Positions 35,101 through 45,139 of a stretch of 64,000 nucleotides of DNA are shown piece by piece (within the stretch, counting starts at the first letter, position 1; every line of letters starts with the position of its first letter). The position numbers and the translations under genes are program-made. Origin of the DNA: Cavia porcellus (Eukaryota > Chordata > Mammalia > Rodentia > Caviidae). The stretch spans positions 4,846,501 to 4,910,500 of the forward strand of contig NW_026947488.1 of NCBI RefSeq assembly GCF_034190915.1. The letters run 5' to 3'. The notes under the pieces were generated by a model. The model saw only the letters and a program-made list of their open reading frames with translations, did not search any database and was not told where the DNA came from.

Positions 35101-37432
35101 CCTCCCAGCCCCATTCTGGGCTCCTTGCTGCAGACCAGCCAACTCTGCCTTCGCTGCTGGACATCTCGCTTCTTCATGATGACCCCGGGGCTTCCCATCC
35201 GTGGGAACCCAACAGAAAGATCCACCTTTTGGGCACTGACTTTTCTGACAGCTCTGAAATGTCACCCAAAGGCCCTTGAATTTTAAATCATCTCGCCATC
35301 AATCGTTCTAAGCATGATGCTACTTGAACTCAAAACACAGACCTGGAAGTATGCTGCATTTCCAAGGAGGAGAGTGACCTGACGGTGTGAAAGAAAAGAA
35401 CTCATCCATAAAGCGCAGAGCCACACTCAGCCAGAGCTGAGCCCAGGAGCACTTCGAATCCGACCGGAACCATTCTGTTTCACTGTCCTTCACCAAAGCA
35501 TTCCAGGGAGCAACTTCTCACAAGCCAAAGTCCACAACATTCCCCAGGGCTACTTTCTAGTGACTGCTCATCTCTACCACCCACTTCATGTGTTGAGTAA
35601 TTCGGAGAGGCAGGGGAAAGGAGGGTCCAGGTCCCCCTGCGGCTGTCAGCTGCAAATTACAGCATCATTTTTAGTCTGCTGGACTCCCTCCACGTAAGGA
35701 ACCGGAGAATTCCTTCCAAAGACTTCACCACAGGTTGAGGAGGCTCCAGGAGGTCATTCATATTGTCCCAAAGGGCCATCTCCAAATGGCCCCAGGCACC
35801 ACCCCCACCTCTCATTTTGCAGAATGAACCCAAGCTGGTGACCTCGGAGAGCACACTATGCCCCACTCCTCAAAACATTCCAATTGTTTTCCTAGACTAA
35901 AGAGAAGCAATAAAGAATGGCAGAGGCAGGGCAGAAGGGCAGGACTGCGTCTCATTCTGCCTGGAACAACCTTTGGCCACTGGTGCCTTTATCAAGCAGC
36001 TTATCAGCAACGGGCCAGCCAGGCACACCTCTCCCCAGGGTGTGGGAAGAGTCTTGCTCCCAAGAACCCTAATACACACGGTAACAAGGTAAGCCTCACC
36101 AAGTGTTGGAGGGGACAGGGTACAGGCTTACTCGGGAGCCCTGCAGGGCAGTGACACTTTCCAAAAGCTATGATGGCCACAGAGGCTCCGTCCCTTCGAC
36201 TCAAAGGGCCACACATTCCTAGCAATAGTTCAGCCTGGCCTGGCTCGTGGGACAGAGTGGCTTCAATTGGGGTCCCCGGAATCCCATGACAGATGCACAG
36301 CTGGTTCTCATCTGCAAGAAACTGCAGTTCTAGCCCCCCTGCTCCATCAGAACACCCTAAAATTTAGCAAGCATTTTCTTGCAAACACACTCAAGTGCAT
36401 CTTTCTTGAAGAACTCAGAAGACGAAGCCAGAAACTATGGCAATATTGTCTTTCTGAGATAGATCATATCAAAATCAAAGTTCAAATGCTTTATTATTAC
36501 GATTACTATCATTGTCCTTGTTTTACTCCACTTCTGTCTAGAGCAAAAGAATGCAAAACAAATGTCATTCCTGTGGGATTAGGTAAGCATGCCGTGTGTC
36601 GGAGTGGTCCAGGCAGCTGGGCCGAATGTCCTTTAGGAGATGGTCAGTCCATGGGGCTCAGGGAGACCTGAGGTCAAGGCCCTACACCAGGCCTAGAGTC
36701 TGTACCTTACAGAACCAATGCCAAGAGCTGATGGCATGTCCACCCTAGGGCCACACGGAGTCACAGCTAGGGCTCGAGGCCAGGGTACCTGGGTACGAAG
36801 TCTGCTCTCCAAACTCTCCCGGCCAGCCCACAGGACTGGGAGTTGGAAGCCCAGATTTTCTGCCAGTCATGATTTCGAGCATCCCACTCCGCTCTTTCCA
36901 TGAACACATCCCTCCTTGTAAGCCACGTGGCTCAGATTTCCATGCGGAAGACACACGGTCACCATCACAGCCTCCAGCACTTACTTCGTGTGTCCATGGG
37001 GGGAGGGTAACAGCTGGCAGGCTCCCTCAGCTTGTGGCGTGGGGGGCTGCTGCAGGGCACTTGGCTGGGTGTTCTGCAGCTCTTCAGCCAGCTCTGTGGG
37101 GCCAGCTGCAGCAGGATAGTTAGAACCAATGACCACATGGCGGTTGACCAGGTGTTTGGTCAAACACCACTCTGTGTTGCTGTGAAGGTCTTTTCTAATG
37201 CTGTTAAATTTATGTCAGAAGACTCTGAGCAAAGCACAGGACCCTCCATAAGGTGGGCAGGCTGCATACTGAAGGCCTCATGAGCAGACCGAGGTTCCCC
37301 AAGCAAGAAGAGACACTGCCTCCTCCTTGCCTTCCGGCTCAAGTCTATGCCACCAGCTCCTGCTGGAACGTCCAGCCTCAGTCTGCAGATTTCAGACCTG
37401 CCAGACCCACGGTCACATGAGCCAAACCCAGC

Positions 37433-37479
<47 letters not shown>

Positions 37480-40400
37480 CTAAGCATGTACACGCACGCA
37501 CACACACATACTTCCTACTGGGTCCGTTTCTCTAAAAAATCTGGAAACCCCTGACTGATACAATAACCAGTTTTTCCTAGGACACTCGAGTTTTTATGTG
37601 GAGTCACAGAGGACAAGCCCAAGCAAACAAGGGCATGAGTATTGCATCTTCTGGTTCTTGGCCTCTCCCCTTACTATTTTATTCTTTGCAAAATTTTCAG
37701 AATAAGATAGGATGTGTTTTGCTCTGATCTGGGATTTTTGGTTGGCATTGGCGGGATTGTTTGGGGACTTAGGGTTCCTAAAGTGGCCAAGCAAAGTTTT
37801 AGGAGAATGACTGTCCCACACAGTTAGCTGTGATCTCAGCCACCTCTACTGAGCCAAGAAATGCAGTCACCAAGGGAATCTGCTTCCTGTCTGGGGCCAC
37901 AGACTTTTTGTAGAATATGATGGAAGATACGGATCATGTGCCTCAGAAAACATACATTCTCGTGCCAATTCAGTGAGCAAAGCCACACGTGCTAGGCGAA
38001 GGAAGTTCACAGGTAGGGGAAAATGCTTCGAGTTAGCCCACAGCCACAGGGGAGGCAAGAAAGGACAACTGGGGTAGGGCTTGTGCGAAAGTCAGTCAAC
38101 CAGCATTAACCGGTCATCTGTCAGATGCTGAGTGCTGGCAGAAAGGGCTGCCCGAACTCAGATCCTAGGAGAAAAGAAGAACCAGGAAATCTCAGACCTC
38201 CTGTCCAGCAGGTTCTTATTAGAATGACTAATCCCTTGGGCCTAATGTAGACAACTACCATTCCATGAGAAGATGCAAAATGGGTCCCAAGAGGAATGCT
38301 CCATGCTACTCCTGCAGGGTTAAGCCTGCGAACACGGCCCAAGTAGCCACATGCGCGGAACGCTCCTTCCCTGGAGGTCTACACAAGTGTCTTCCCAAGA
38401 CAGAGCAGCACTGCAGACTTCCTCAACATGCAGTTGAATGGGCATAAGGAGGAAGAGCCACCCCAAAGTGCAGGAACACCCATGACGCAAGAATCTGGGT
38501 GCAGGCGTGAGGACCGAGGCCCCTCCAGATTCGCACACAGCCAGCTGTAGGGCCTGGCTGCAGATCACAGCCTGGGGTAGAAGCTTTGAGGGCAAGACCA
38601 GAAGGTCTGCGGAGGTGGAGGGGCGAAGTGACAGGGAACTAAACATACGAGAGAGGGGGGCTGAGACAGAAATAGGATCAGACCCCGGCTCGCCCTTCCA
38701 GGGCCCTGCAGCCGGAGACAGCCTCCATTCCCCCGCAGGACCCACACTCCCTGTCAGACACTAGGACCCATTTTTCTCAGCTTGCAGTCTGAGATATTTT
38801 AGTACACGTGCTGCCGGAGTGGGCACTCTCTGAGATATTTTAAAGGTAAGGAGCTTACCTATCCATCAGTTTTCAAGAAAGAAGCAGTGACGAGAGAGAA
38901 GGGACAGAGGGAGAAGGAGAGAGGAAAAGAAATGAGAGGGGGGTGTGAAGAGGAAGGTGGGGAAAGGCCAGCCAGAAAGCTCTTCCATCTGTCACGTCTA
39001 TGGTTTATTTCATTTCAAAGCGCTCAAGCCTGGCTCTTCTCCCCTTTGTTTCCAAGAAGCTCACGGATGCCCGAACCTCAGATTTACCTCCTCTTTCCCA
39101 GTGTTTAGAACGAGTCAGGGTGGGAGGCGAAGGGAAGAGGTAAATCAAACTTTGAGAGAAAGTTATCAAGTTGGCTGTTCTGGAAACAGTCAACGATCCA
39201 TAGCTGCATTTCGGGACACAGAAGACAGCTCAAGATTCTCGGCAGGATTTCAAATACCACAAGGTGTTTGTGGAGTCTCTCATCCAGGGCTCAAGTAATC
39301 ACTTCCTGCCCAGCGAGGCTTGGAGGACAGGTGGAGAGCTGGGGGGATCTCCAAACCTCATCCCTATCCCTAGCCAAGCGCTCAGCTTGCTTTCTTCTTT
39401 GTCCTCCTAGGTGAACAGCTTGGGATTAGCACCAAGACTAGGCCTCAGTCCTCTGCTGACTGCCTGGAGATGACTCAAGTCATCTTGAGGGCCTGGAGCC
39501 CGCAAGTCTGTGAAACTAGTCTGGTGGAATCACAGTGCTAGAAGGGTAAGAACAGAACAGGCAAGCGTCAGGGTGATGGAGGCCATAAGAGAAGGTGACC
39601 CTGCTACTGCCCAGGAATAGAAAGCCATCCATGATGCCCGACACCCACCACCTTTATCCCCCCATCTCCCTATGACAGGCTGACAGATGTTCAGGAGTCT
39701 CCTCAGACTCAGCCCAGACAAGCACATCATGCTGTCAGGACCAACTACAGACTCAGTGGGACTCAGATTAAAAGGAAAACGTGCAAACCCTTGGTTCAAA
39801 AAGGATTAAGAATTTTATGACAGCCATGTCAGGGCATTACATGAGCCAAGACCCTTCCACGTTCCAGGCCTGTTTGGGTGTCTAGGTGGCTTGCCAACGA
39901 GGCTGGCCCCACCTGTCATTCTGGAATAGTGGGGTGACCTTCAGACCTAGCTGCAGTTCTCAGAAGTCATGTCACCTGCTTTCCGACACATGGATCCCTC
40001 AGGATTACTCTCCCTTGCACCTCATTCTTAAAGGGTCTGGCTGGGGATATAAGCCCCCTTAATGCTCTCACTCAGAGGGATTCCAATGTTAATGGGCTTG
40101 GGACGTAGAGGCAGTAATGGAGATGCCTCAGAACACTGTTGCTTGTCACGGCCTAGAGGCTGCATTCAGAGTCATCTCCAAGTTCTCAGGCAAGAATCCT
40201 GTTGCAAGCATAAGTTCCTAGAGATCCTGAGGACAGCCAGGCAACAGATCTGAGAGGCACCTGGTCCAAGTCCCAAGTGCTCAAGAGAGAGCCCAACCCA
40301 GGTGGTGGTAACCAACAAGGTCAAGAGCCCCACATTACTTGCAAGACGGGGTCTGCTGCCAGGGCTCCCAGAGGGCTGCGGGAGAAGAGGGCAGGGGCGA

Positions 40401-41936
40401 ATCCTCCCAGGGCCCTGGGCAAGGGTGGCCTTCACTGTACCGTGCCCCAGCTCTGCTGCAGAGGTGCTACCAGGCCCTAGGAAAGGGGCTTCTAAAGACA
40501 GAGGCAGGGACGCTCTGGCATGGCCCTGGGCCACTGGAACCAGCTCCTCAAAGACCCGGGCACGGGCAGCCCTGCATCTACTCTGCCTCAGCCTTTGGGG
40601 AGGCCAGGGAAGGAAAGGAGCCCAGTTTACCTTTCACTCCCCAGGGAGCAACCTGCTTTCAAGGAATTTTAAACCCCTGGACCCTGGCAAGGTCAGACGC
40701 CAGCAGGGACGAATCCACTTAGCCTTCGAAGCAGGAGATAAACTTTGGGGGCTTCCTCTGTCTCAGAAAAGAGGCTCAGAGAGACTTCTCAGGTGTCTAA
40801 TCCCCCTGGCCAGCTCATTTCACTCAGAGAGAACGGCCCCCCTTCCACCGATCACAAGCCTAAGATTGAATTTCTCCCTGGGCAGACCCTCAAATGGGAT
40901 CAAGGTGAGGCCCGTGACCTGCAGACAGACCTGGACTGGCAGGAGACCTCAGCAGGAGCTGGACTCCAAGCCAGGTCAGCAGCCAGCCAGCTAGGGCAGG
41001 AGGAGACCCTGCCAGAACCTGGGGGTGCGGGGCTGGCCCGGAGCTGCACCCCCCCCCCCAAGGCCGACTCACTCAGGAGTGTTGACCCAGATGATGTCCA
41101 GGTGGCAATAGTAGACGCACTCCTTGTCCTTGTAGGTAAAGCACGTGCAGCGCCGGGCACGGTGGTGCTGCTGGGGGCCCAGCCCAGCTGCCTGCTCCTG
41201 CCCAGACTTCCCGGGACTCTGTGCTGTTGCTGAAGCCCCAGGCTCCTCGCTGGGGCCAGGCACCGTCTCTTTGCAGTCCCCCTCGGATGCGGCTGCAGGG
41301 GTGCCCCGAGGTAGGCTGGTCCTGCCGGAGCCCCCAGCCTGAGGACAGGGCCCAAGTCCTGCAAGAGGCACAGTGAGGGGCTCCTGAGCTGCTGGGATAA
41401 AAACTGAAACCCACCACCCCCAAACACCAGGAGAGGGTAACTCGATTCTGCAAAGGGTGCGTGCTCTCTAAGCACCCCAAGCTATGTCAAACGATCTGTT
41501 TGCAAGTTATGTGCATACTTTGTGAACAGCTTGCACACTGTTTCCGCTCTCTGCAAAGTCTGCAAGCAATTGCCCTGGTTGAATACTTGCACGCATTTGG
41601 CACTTTCTGAGAACTTTGTGAGCATTCTGCACGGTCTCTGAATAGTTTGCAAACTTTCTGAAAAGATTCGAACTTCATGAAAACTTGACCAGGTCGCCAG
41701 GGCTGCAAGCCCAGGGCCCACAGGGTCGTCCTAGCCGTCCTCCCCTCCCATGGCCCCCAAGTGCTTGCAGGGCTGCAGAGCCCAGGCAAGAGTTAGCTCC
41801 CCACGCAGGCGGACCCCGCGCCCCCTCCCCAGCCCCTTTGTGCGCTCACTTGCTGGCTCAGCGAGAGGCACCCCGCCTGCTTACCTGCAGCGGAGGTCAC
41901 TGTGAGCCCGAAAAGGAGCCACAGTCCCGGCTCCAT
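19603..41936 (-). CDS. EDN3: Endothelin-3 preproprotein (five coding exons, spliced)
   Basis: EDN3 encodes the secreted precursor of endothelin-3, the ligand of endothelin receptor B. It acts in neural-crest migration (enteric neurons, melanocytes) and in vasoactive signalling. Joining 41936-41885, 41358-41073, 25840-25664, 24770-24725 and 19725-19603 gives 684 nt, 227 residues plus a stop; human EDN3 has 238. Residues 1-17 form a signal peptide ([11 protein letters not shown]...). Residues 88-108 are mature ET-3, preceded by the furin site RARR, with cysteines at mature positions 1, 3, 11 and 15 and the HLDIIW tail. VNTPEQ follows, then a second basic site RGKR at 128-131. A second C-x-C-x7-C-x3-C motif lies at 150-164. 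All four introns are GT-AG and all phases match. The start is the ATG of the conserved signal peptide. The tail (residues 172-227) diverges but aligns with the human tail. Identification is very firm; exons 4 and 5 are slightly less so. Confidence 0.97.
23530..23882 (+). repeat. L2 LINE 3'-end remnant
   Basis: CCCCAGGGCCTTTGCACTTC, TCCCTTCAGGCTTCGGTGCC and the end ACAGTGCCCAGCACACAGCA...GATGAATAAATGA match the ordered landmarks of the mammalian L2 3' end. It is non-coding and diverged. Confidence 0.8.
24080..24290. promoter_or_regulatory. Candidate conserved non-coding block in EDN3 intron 4
   Basis: AT-rich unique sequence without repeats that includes an AP-1-type TGAGTCA (about 24230), TATTATTATGAACATAAATT and ATTAATAAGG. 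It differs in composition from the GC-rich DNA on both sides. No function can be read from sequence. Confidence 0.25.
24725..24770 (-). CDS. EDN3: EDN3 coding exon 4 (46 nt, tail)
   Basis: A strong polypyrimidine acceptor (CTCTCTCCCCCCAG) precedes a 46-nt exon encoding Ser172 (split codon AG|T) and 15 residues, [15 protein letters not shown]. The corresponding human segment is also 46 nt and reads SNSRTAEKTDKEEEGK. The shared S, R, T, K and KE positions, the identical length and the fit of both phases support the call. The donor is CAG|GTCCCG, which is weak beyond the GT. A transcript would settle it. Confidence 0.85.
24771..25663 (-). other. EDN3: EDN3 intron 3 (893 nt)
   Basis: A GT-AG intron with donor GTATGA and acceptor CTCTCTCCCCCCAG. 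It carries a short CTGGC-type pentamer repeat 50-75 nt downstream of the exon 3 donor and nothing else recognisable. Confidence 0.85.
25591..25615. repeat. Short (CTGGC)n pentamer repeat
   Basis: About five units of CTGGC (CCTGGCCTGGCC...), lying just downstream of exon 3 in transcription direction. Confidence 0.9.
25664..25840 (-). CDS. EDN3: EDN3 coding exon 3: big-ET-3 end and endothelin-like motif
   Basis: The acceptor is CTTTGCAG|GCAGACTG and the donor CAGCAG|GTATGA. The exon completes Glu113 and encodes residues 114-171, leaving AG for Ser172. It starts [18 protein letters not shown], whose last four residues are the convertase site that ends the big endothelin-3 intermediate. It then carries the endothelin-like motif with cysteines at residues 150, 152, 160 and 164, the same spacing as the active peptide. 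Its 177-nt length and both phases fit the spliced model. Confidence 0.97.
25962..26042. mobile_element. Possible hAT-type MITE remnant
   Basis: An 81-bp block starts CAGTGATGGTGAACCTTCT and ends GTGCCATAGGCTTGCCACCC CTG, whose reverse complement begins CAGGGGTGGCAAGCCTATG. These are imperfect terminal inverted repeats like those of mammalian hAT/Charlie MITEs. Eight-base target duplications were not evident. Confidence 0.4.
30289..30460 (-). other. Orphan coding-like segment with splice acceptor (in EDN3 intron 2)
   Basis: On the minus strand a good acceptor (CTTTGCTTCCCGTTTCAG, ending near 30461) is followed by about 56 open codons to a TAA at 30289. The peptide begins [19 protein letters not shown] and includes [16 protein letters not shown]. 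Its composition is charged and protein-like, rather than the Pro/Ser/Cys-rich pattern of chance frames here. I do not recognise the family. It could be a terminal exon of an unknown or alternative transcript, a fragment of a retrocopy, or chance. No poly(A) tail follows it. Confidence 0.3.
31026..31103 (+). repeat. ID-type SINE
   Basis: GGCTGGGGAGGCAGCTCATG...TGTTTGCCTACCATGTGCAAGGCC...GGTTCAATCCCGGGACCA has the ID/tRNA-like layout with an intact B-box-type GGTTCAATCCC. Confidence 0.8.
32108..32185. repeat. (CA)n microsatellite with CG-rich end
   Basis: About 20 CA units run into CGCACGCGCGCGCGCACCC and ACACGCGCGTACC: a long alternating purine-pyrimidine tract that includes CG steps. Confidence 0.96.
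33213..33252. repeat. A-rich tract
   Basis: A13 followed by AAAAG units. No SINE body could be recognised on its 5' side. Confidence 0.85.
37434..37508. repeat. (TG)n then (CA)n microsatellite
   Basis: About 22 TG units to 37478, a short spacer, then CACGCACGCACACACACA near 37490-37508. The two halves are imperfect inverse repeats. Confidence 0.95.
41049..41058. repeat. C10 run just inside EDN3 intron 2
   Basis: Ten C on the plus strand, so G10 in the transcript, about 15-24 nt downstream of the exon 2 donor. Confidence 0.9.
41073..41358 (-). CDS. EDN3: EDN3 coding exon 2: propeptide and mature ET-3
   Basis: The exon begins after CCTCTTGCAG and ends CCTGA|GTGAGTC. It completes Gly18 and encodes residues 19-112, leaving GA for Glu113. 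The first part is a low-complexity Gly/Pro/Ala-rich propeptide (SEGDCKETV..., GQEQAAG...) alignable with the human propeptide but shorter. HHRARR then provides a proprotein-convertase site. Mature ET-3 lies at 41087-41149; it starts [11 protein letters not shown] and ends HLDIIW, with the four disulfide cysteines. Val replaces the human Ile just after the Trp that endothelin-converting enzyme cuts behind. Confidence 0.98.
41359..41884 (-). other. EDN3: EDN3 intron 1 (526 nt)
   Basis: A short GT-AG intron between the signal-peptide exon and the ET-3 exon. Its central 190 nt form a degenerate short-period repeat array, listed separately. The exon 1 side is GC-rich and part of the CpG island. 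Confidence 0.9.
41497..41690. repeat. Degenerate ~20-bp tandem array in EDN3 intron 1
   Basis: Roughly nine units of about 20 bp share a pattern like TTTCTGAAxAGTTTGCAAAC (examples: TCTCTGAATAGTTTGCAAAC; TTTGTGAGCATTCTGCACGG; TTTCTGAAAAGATTCGAAC). Spacing varies by a few bases and units are diverged. Confidence 0.75.
41885..41936 (-). CDS. EDN3: EDN3 coding exon 1: start codon and signal peptide
   Basis: This exon encodes 17 residues plus the first base of Gly18: a hydrophobic secretory signal beginning [17 protein letters not shown], which matches mammalian preproendothelin-3. The donor reads GCAG|GTAAGC, a strong consensus. The ATG has G at +4 but T at -3, so its initiation context is only moderate. 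The frame stays open upstream of this ATG. The start was chosen by conservation of the signal peptide, not by an upstream stop. Confidence 0.96.
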
Positions 41937-42401
41937 GAACCCCGATCGGGCGTGGGTGCTGCTCAGGCCCAGCACAGCCGGCCGCCTGTGGCCGCGAAAG
42001 GGCACGGGGGCCGCACAGGGTTTCCCAGTCCGGCCGCTGTCCGGCTGCGTCCTGGGCTCCAGCTTCAATTTGGCCGCGGCGGTCACAACTTTCCGAGCGC
42101 GCTGCCCATCCCCGCGCAGGGCCAGACGGCTGTGGGCGCCGGCTTTTCTGGTTCCCGCACCACCCCCTTCGCTCCCCGCCCCCCAGAGGGGCTGGAGCCG
42201 CTGCGCTGAGCCTTTGAACCCTGGGAGCACGGGGGTCGCCTCCCAGGCGCGGGCGGGGGAGCTGGCCCGAAGCTGGCGCCCCAAGCGAGCAAGCGCACCC
42301 CCGGACAGCACAGCGAGGGGCGGGAGCAGGGGCGTCCCGGACCGGGTGATGGTGGGGAGGAGGAGGAGGAGGGGGAGGGAAGGCAGAGGGGTGCGGAGAG
42401 A

Positions 42402-42417
42402 GGGGGCGGGGCGGGGC
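42402..42417 (-). promoter_or_regulatory. Double GC box (Sp1-type) upstream of EDN3
   Basis: Two overlapping GGGGCGGGGC-type motifs lie about 470 nt upstream of the EDN3 ATG at the outer edge of the CpG island. They are typical Sp/KLF sites and probably mark the proximal promoter. The transcription start site itself cannot be read from sequence. Confidence 0.5.
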
Positions 42418-42548
42418 CCGGACAGCTGGAGGACCCCGTGCCCGCGTGCACACACACGCATGCACTTACACTCGCATTCACGCTCGCAGGGCCCCGCCCG
42501 CTTGCTGCCCAGGACGCACAGCCCCCAGCAGCTGCCCCCACCCCAGGA

Positions 42549-42562
42549 ATTGGAAGCCGCCC
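42549..42562 (-). promoter_or_regulatory. GC box and CCAAT motif upstream of EDN3
   Basis: Read on the minus strand, a GGGCGG box is followed after a few bases by CCAAT, about 615 nt upstream of the ATG. The pairing is common in mammalian promoters but also frequent by chance in GC-rich DNA. Confidence 0.3.
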
Positions 42563-42834
42563 ATTAGAAGGCTGCGATAGGCTGTAACCCTCTACCTCAG
42601 GGTCTAAGGGGAGGAACCCCTCCTCGGTGTTCACCTGGTGACACCTCACCCTTGCACGGGCCTGTTGGCCAAGGCGCGCGTGTACTTTACACTCGTGACC
42701 TACGGGCACTGCAGTCGGGCCCTGGCTCCCAGCCCATGACAAGAGTTAGATTCACAGGGTGGGCAGTGGTCGGTGGTGGAGCAGAGTCACAGAATCCGGG
42801 GTGAACTAGCAGTCCTGGGGAGCCCCACTTCTTC

Positions 42835-42854
42835 ACACACACACACACACACAC
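42835..42854. repeat. Short (CA)n repeat
   Basis: Ten CA units. Confidence 0.9.
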
Positions 42855-43341
42855 CCCATTCCACAACTGTGCGGCCAGCAGAACTGGCCCCCTGGAGCCC
42901 CTCACACAGATGGGCTTCCTGCTTCTGGGTGAAGGCGTTTCCAGCTAGGCGTGCATCTCAGCTGCGCGACCCCTGATGGGGCCAGGCGTTCATTCCTCCA
43001 GACACCTGCGGTAGACTTCAAACCAATGCTACCCCTGTGCCCCACCCCCACTCCAGCCCTAATGACCTGCTTTGTAAACTGGAAGGCAGCAGAGAGGACC
43101 CGGGAACCTCTGAGAGACAGTGAGAAAGGAGCCACGATTTCCATCCATCACTGGTTAGCTGGGGTCGCTTCTTTTAACACGGTAACTGCTTTGAGGAAAT
43201 CCAAACCCACCCAGGAGGAAAGACCACCTGGAGAAGCCCACATGGGGAGAAACTGAGGCCTGCAACCAACAGCCAGTCAGCCACAGATATGGGCAGTAGC
43301 AAGAGGACCCAAGCTTCCAGCCTTGAGCATTCCAACCGAGG

Positions 43342-43683
43342 ATTAGTTTGCATGGGTGACTATAACAAAACACCATAAGTCAGGGGGCTTGTATGCAACA
43401 GAAAGTTTATTCTCATAGTTCTGGAGTCTTGGAAGCCTGGGATCAGCTTCCAGCATGCTATGTCTAGATTCACTTCGTGGGTCCAGGTTTGGACTCTTCA
43501 CTCTGTCCTTACAATCTTCCCAGTGTTCCTCTATCATAAGGGCACTAATCTCATTCCTGAGGGGCCCATCTTGGTAACCTTGTCACCTCTCAAAGGCCTC
43601 AACCCACGCCTTTCACTTTGGGGGCTGGAATTTCAACAGATGAACGTGAATTTTAATTGGTCCTTAGAGTGATCTGGATACCA
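43342..43683 (-). mobile_element. MaLR-type solo LTR, reverse orientation
   Basis: TATAACAAAACACCATAAGTC ... GCAACAGAAAGTTTATTCTC, then CATAGTTCTGGAGTCTTGG and the later CATAAGGGCACTAATCTCAT, CCATCTTGGTAACCTTGTCA and GGGGCTGGAATTTCAACAGA, are ordered landmarks of an MLT1-like LTR read backwards. It has no internal region. Confidence 0.7.
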
Positions 43684-45139
43684 TGATTGGAGGAAACACC
43701 CCAACATGTCACCCCACCTGGCCTCATAGGATGCGAAGTTCTCCCCTTGGCTTCTCTTTTTCAGTCCTTCTCACTATGACCTGGGAAGGGTTGGGAGCAT
43801 CTTCAGAATCTCTAACAACAGCCACCTTTGTGCGGAGGGCGGGCACGGGCTCGCCGCCCAGGCAGCTCTGTGGCGTGCGGCCAGCGTTTCACAACAGGGT
43901 TCTCATCACAGATAATTTTCTATTTATCTTTTATTTATGGCAAGTAGCACTAGCTTTCATTATGTAGTGCTGATCAAAATTTTTTTTCTAAACTAATTTA
44001 CTTCAGTCAAAAAGTAACTGCATTAAAATAGGACATACATCATTCTAAAGACGGTTTGGAGTCTTGGCAAAATCGCTAAGCTGGTTCGTCCATGACCAAA
44101 GGCTGGAGAGTGTTAAACTAGGCACGGGAAGCAGGAATAGAGGGAGGAGAGAGAGGGAAGGAAGGGAGAGCCAGTGTCCCTAAGGAGGAAGACAGTGGCC
44201 ACCACCCAAGAATAGGCTTCAGGAAGGATCATTCTTGAAATCAACCTTCAGAATCTGTATGAAATTAACAAGACATATTTGTTCTAGTTTGGCAAATTAA
44301 GTGTAGAGAGGAACTTCAAAGCCCCAAGTCAGTCAGGAATCCATTTCTGGTGACTTTCACTGCACCAAGGGAAAGACCGGCAGGTGGCTACTCCTGTTCA
44401 CATTGTGGCCGATGCTAGGACCTGGTCTCCTTTCTCTTCGTTTGATCCACCTGCTGGGCTGTGGAAGAAGGGCAGACCAACCAGCTCCTACAAGCTCCTT
44501 CCTCCCCGTTGCTCGACTGCATGGTCTCATCTGACCCTGATGCACTGAATCCTGAGACCTGACCTTGACGGCCTCAGTGGTGGGTGTTGATTATTTTTGC
44601 CTGCCCAGCATCTGCTCTGTGCCTTAGACTTAGTTACATCCTTTGATTCTCCTTTGGCGGGGGCGGGGGCACTTATCTGGAGTGTGGTTCCAGTGGGACC
44701 TCAGGAACTCTGACATCTGGGCTTCAAGGTAGGGTTGTGACCTAGAGCTGCCAATCAGTTCAGTCCCACTGCCCCGCTGTAATGAATGGCACATGGGTTC
44801 AGGGCTGGATGGGACTCTGCCCAAGGAAGAACCCAGCATAGAGCGAAGGAACAGACAGCCTGGGTTGGAGGCCCAGGGTGACCTTGGAGGCTCTACATCC
44901 CTCTGGGCCTGAAATCAGCATGATCTCTAGGCTGCTTCAAATCACTCATCCTTTCTTTTTGTTTAAGCTTATTTGAAAATCTGCCAGTTTTGACTGGCAA
45001 TTCCTGCCCAGTACAGTCTGCTCTCCTAGGCTCCAGACTAAGCTGGGTGCAAAGAAAACCTATAATTCACGTGAGCCAGCAGCAAGCCAAAGGTGAGGGG
45101 TTTAGACATTGGGTTTCCCTGGGACCAACTCAACGGAAT

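Larger units (their letters stand above)
25841..41072 (-). other. EDN3: EDN3 intron 2 (about 15.2 kb)
   Basis: A large intron from donor CCTGA|GTGAGTC to acceptor TTTGCAG. It holds a possible hAT-type MITE next to exon 3, an orphan coding-like segment at 30289-30460, an ID-type SINE near 31.06 kb, CA/TG microsatellites at 32.1 and 37.4 kb, an A-rich tract near 33.2 kb and a C10/G10 run just inside the donor. I see nothing recognisable in 26.05-30.28, 33.3-37.4 and 37.5-41.04 kb beyond AT-rich blocks (26.86-27.0 and 27.47-27.68 kb) that could be conserved non-coding sequence. Confidence 0.85.
41780..42520. promoter_or_regulatory. EDN3: CpG island over EDN3 exon 1 and promoter
   Basis: This stretch is strongly GC-rich and full of CpG (CGCG, CCGCC, GGCGCC-like strings), unlike the CpG-poor DNA around it. 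It covers exon 1, the presumed 5' UTR and the proximal promoter. Long open frames on both strands here reflect high GC content rather than coding. No TATA box was seen within several hundred bases of the ATG on the minus strand. Confidence 0.8.

Noticed and set aside
41793..42742. Long open frames (160-222 codons) on both strands over the EDN3 5' region
   Set aside because: They lie in a CpG island where stops are rare, run across the known exon 1/intron 1 boundary and show Pro/Ala/Arg-rich chance composition.
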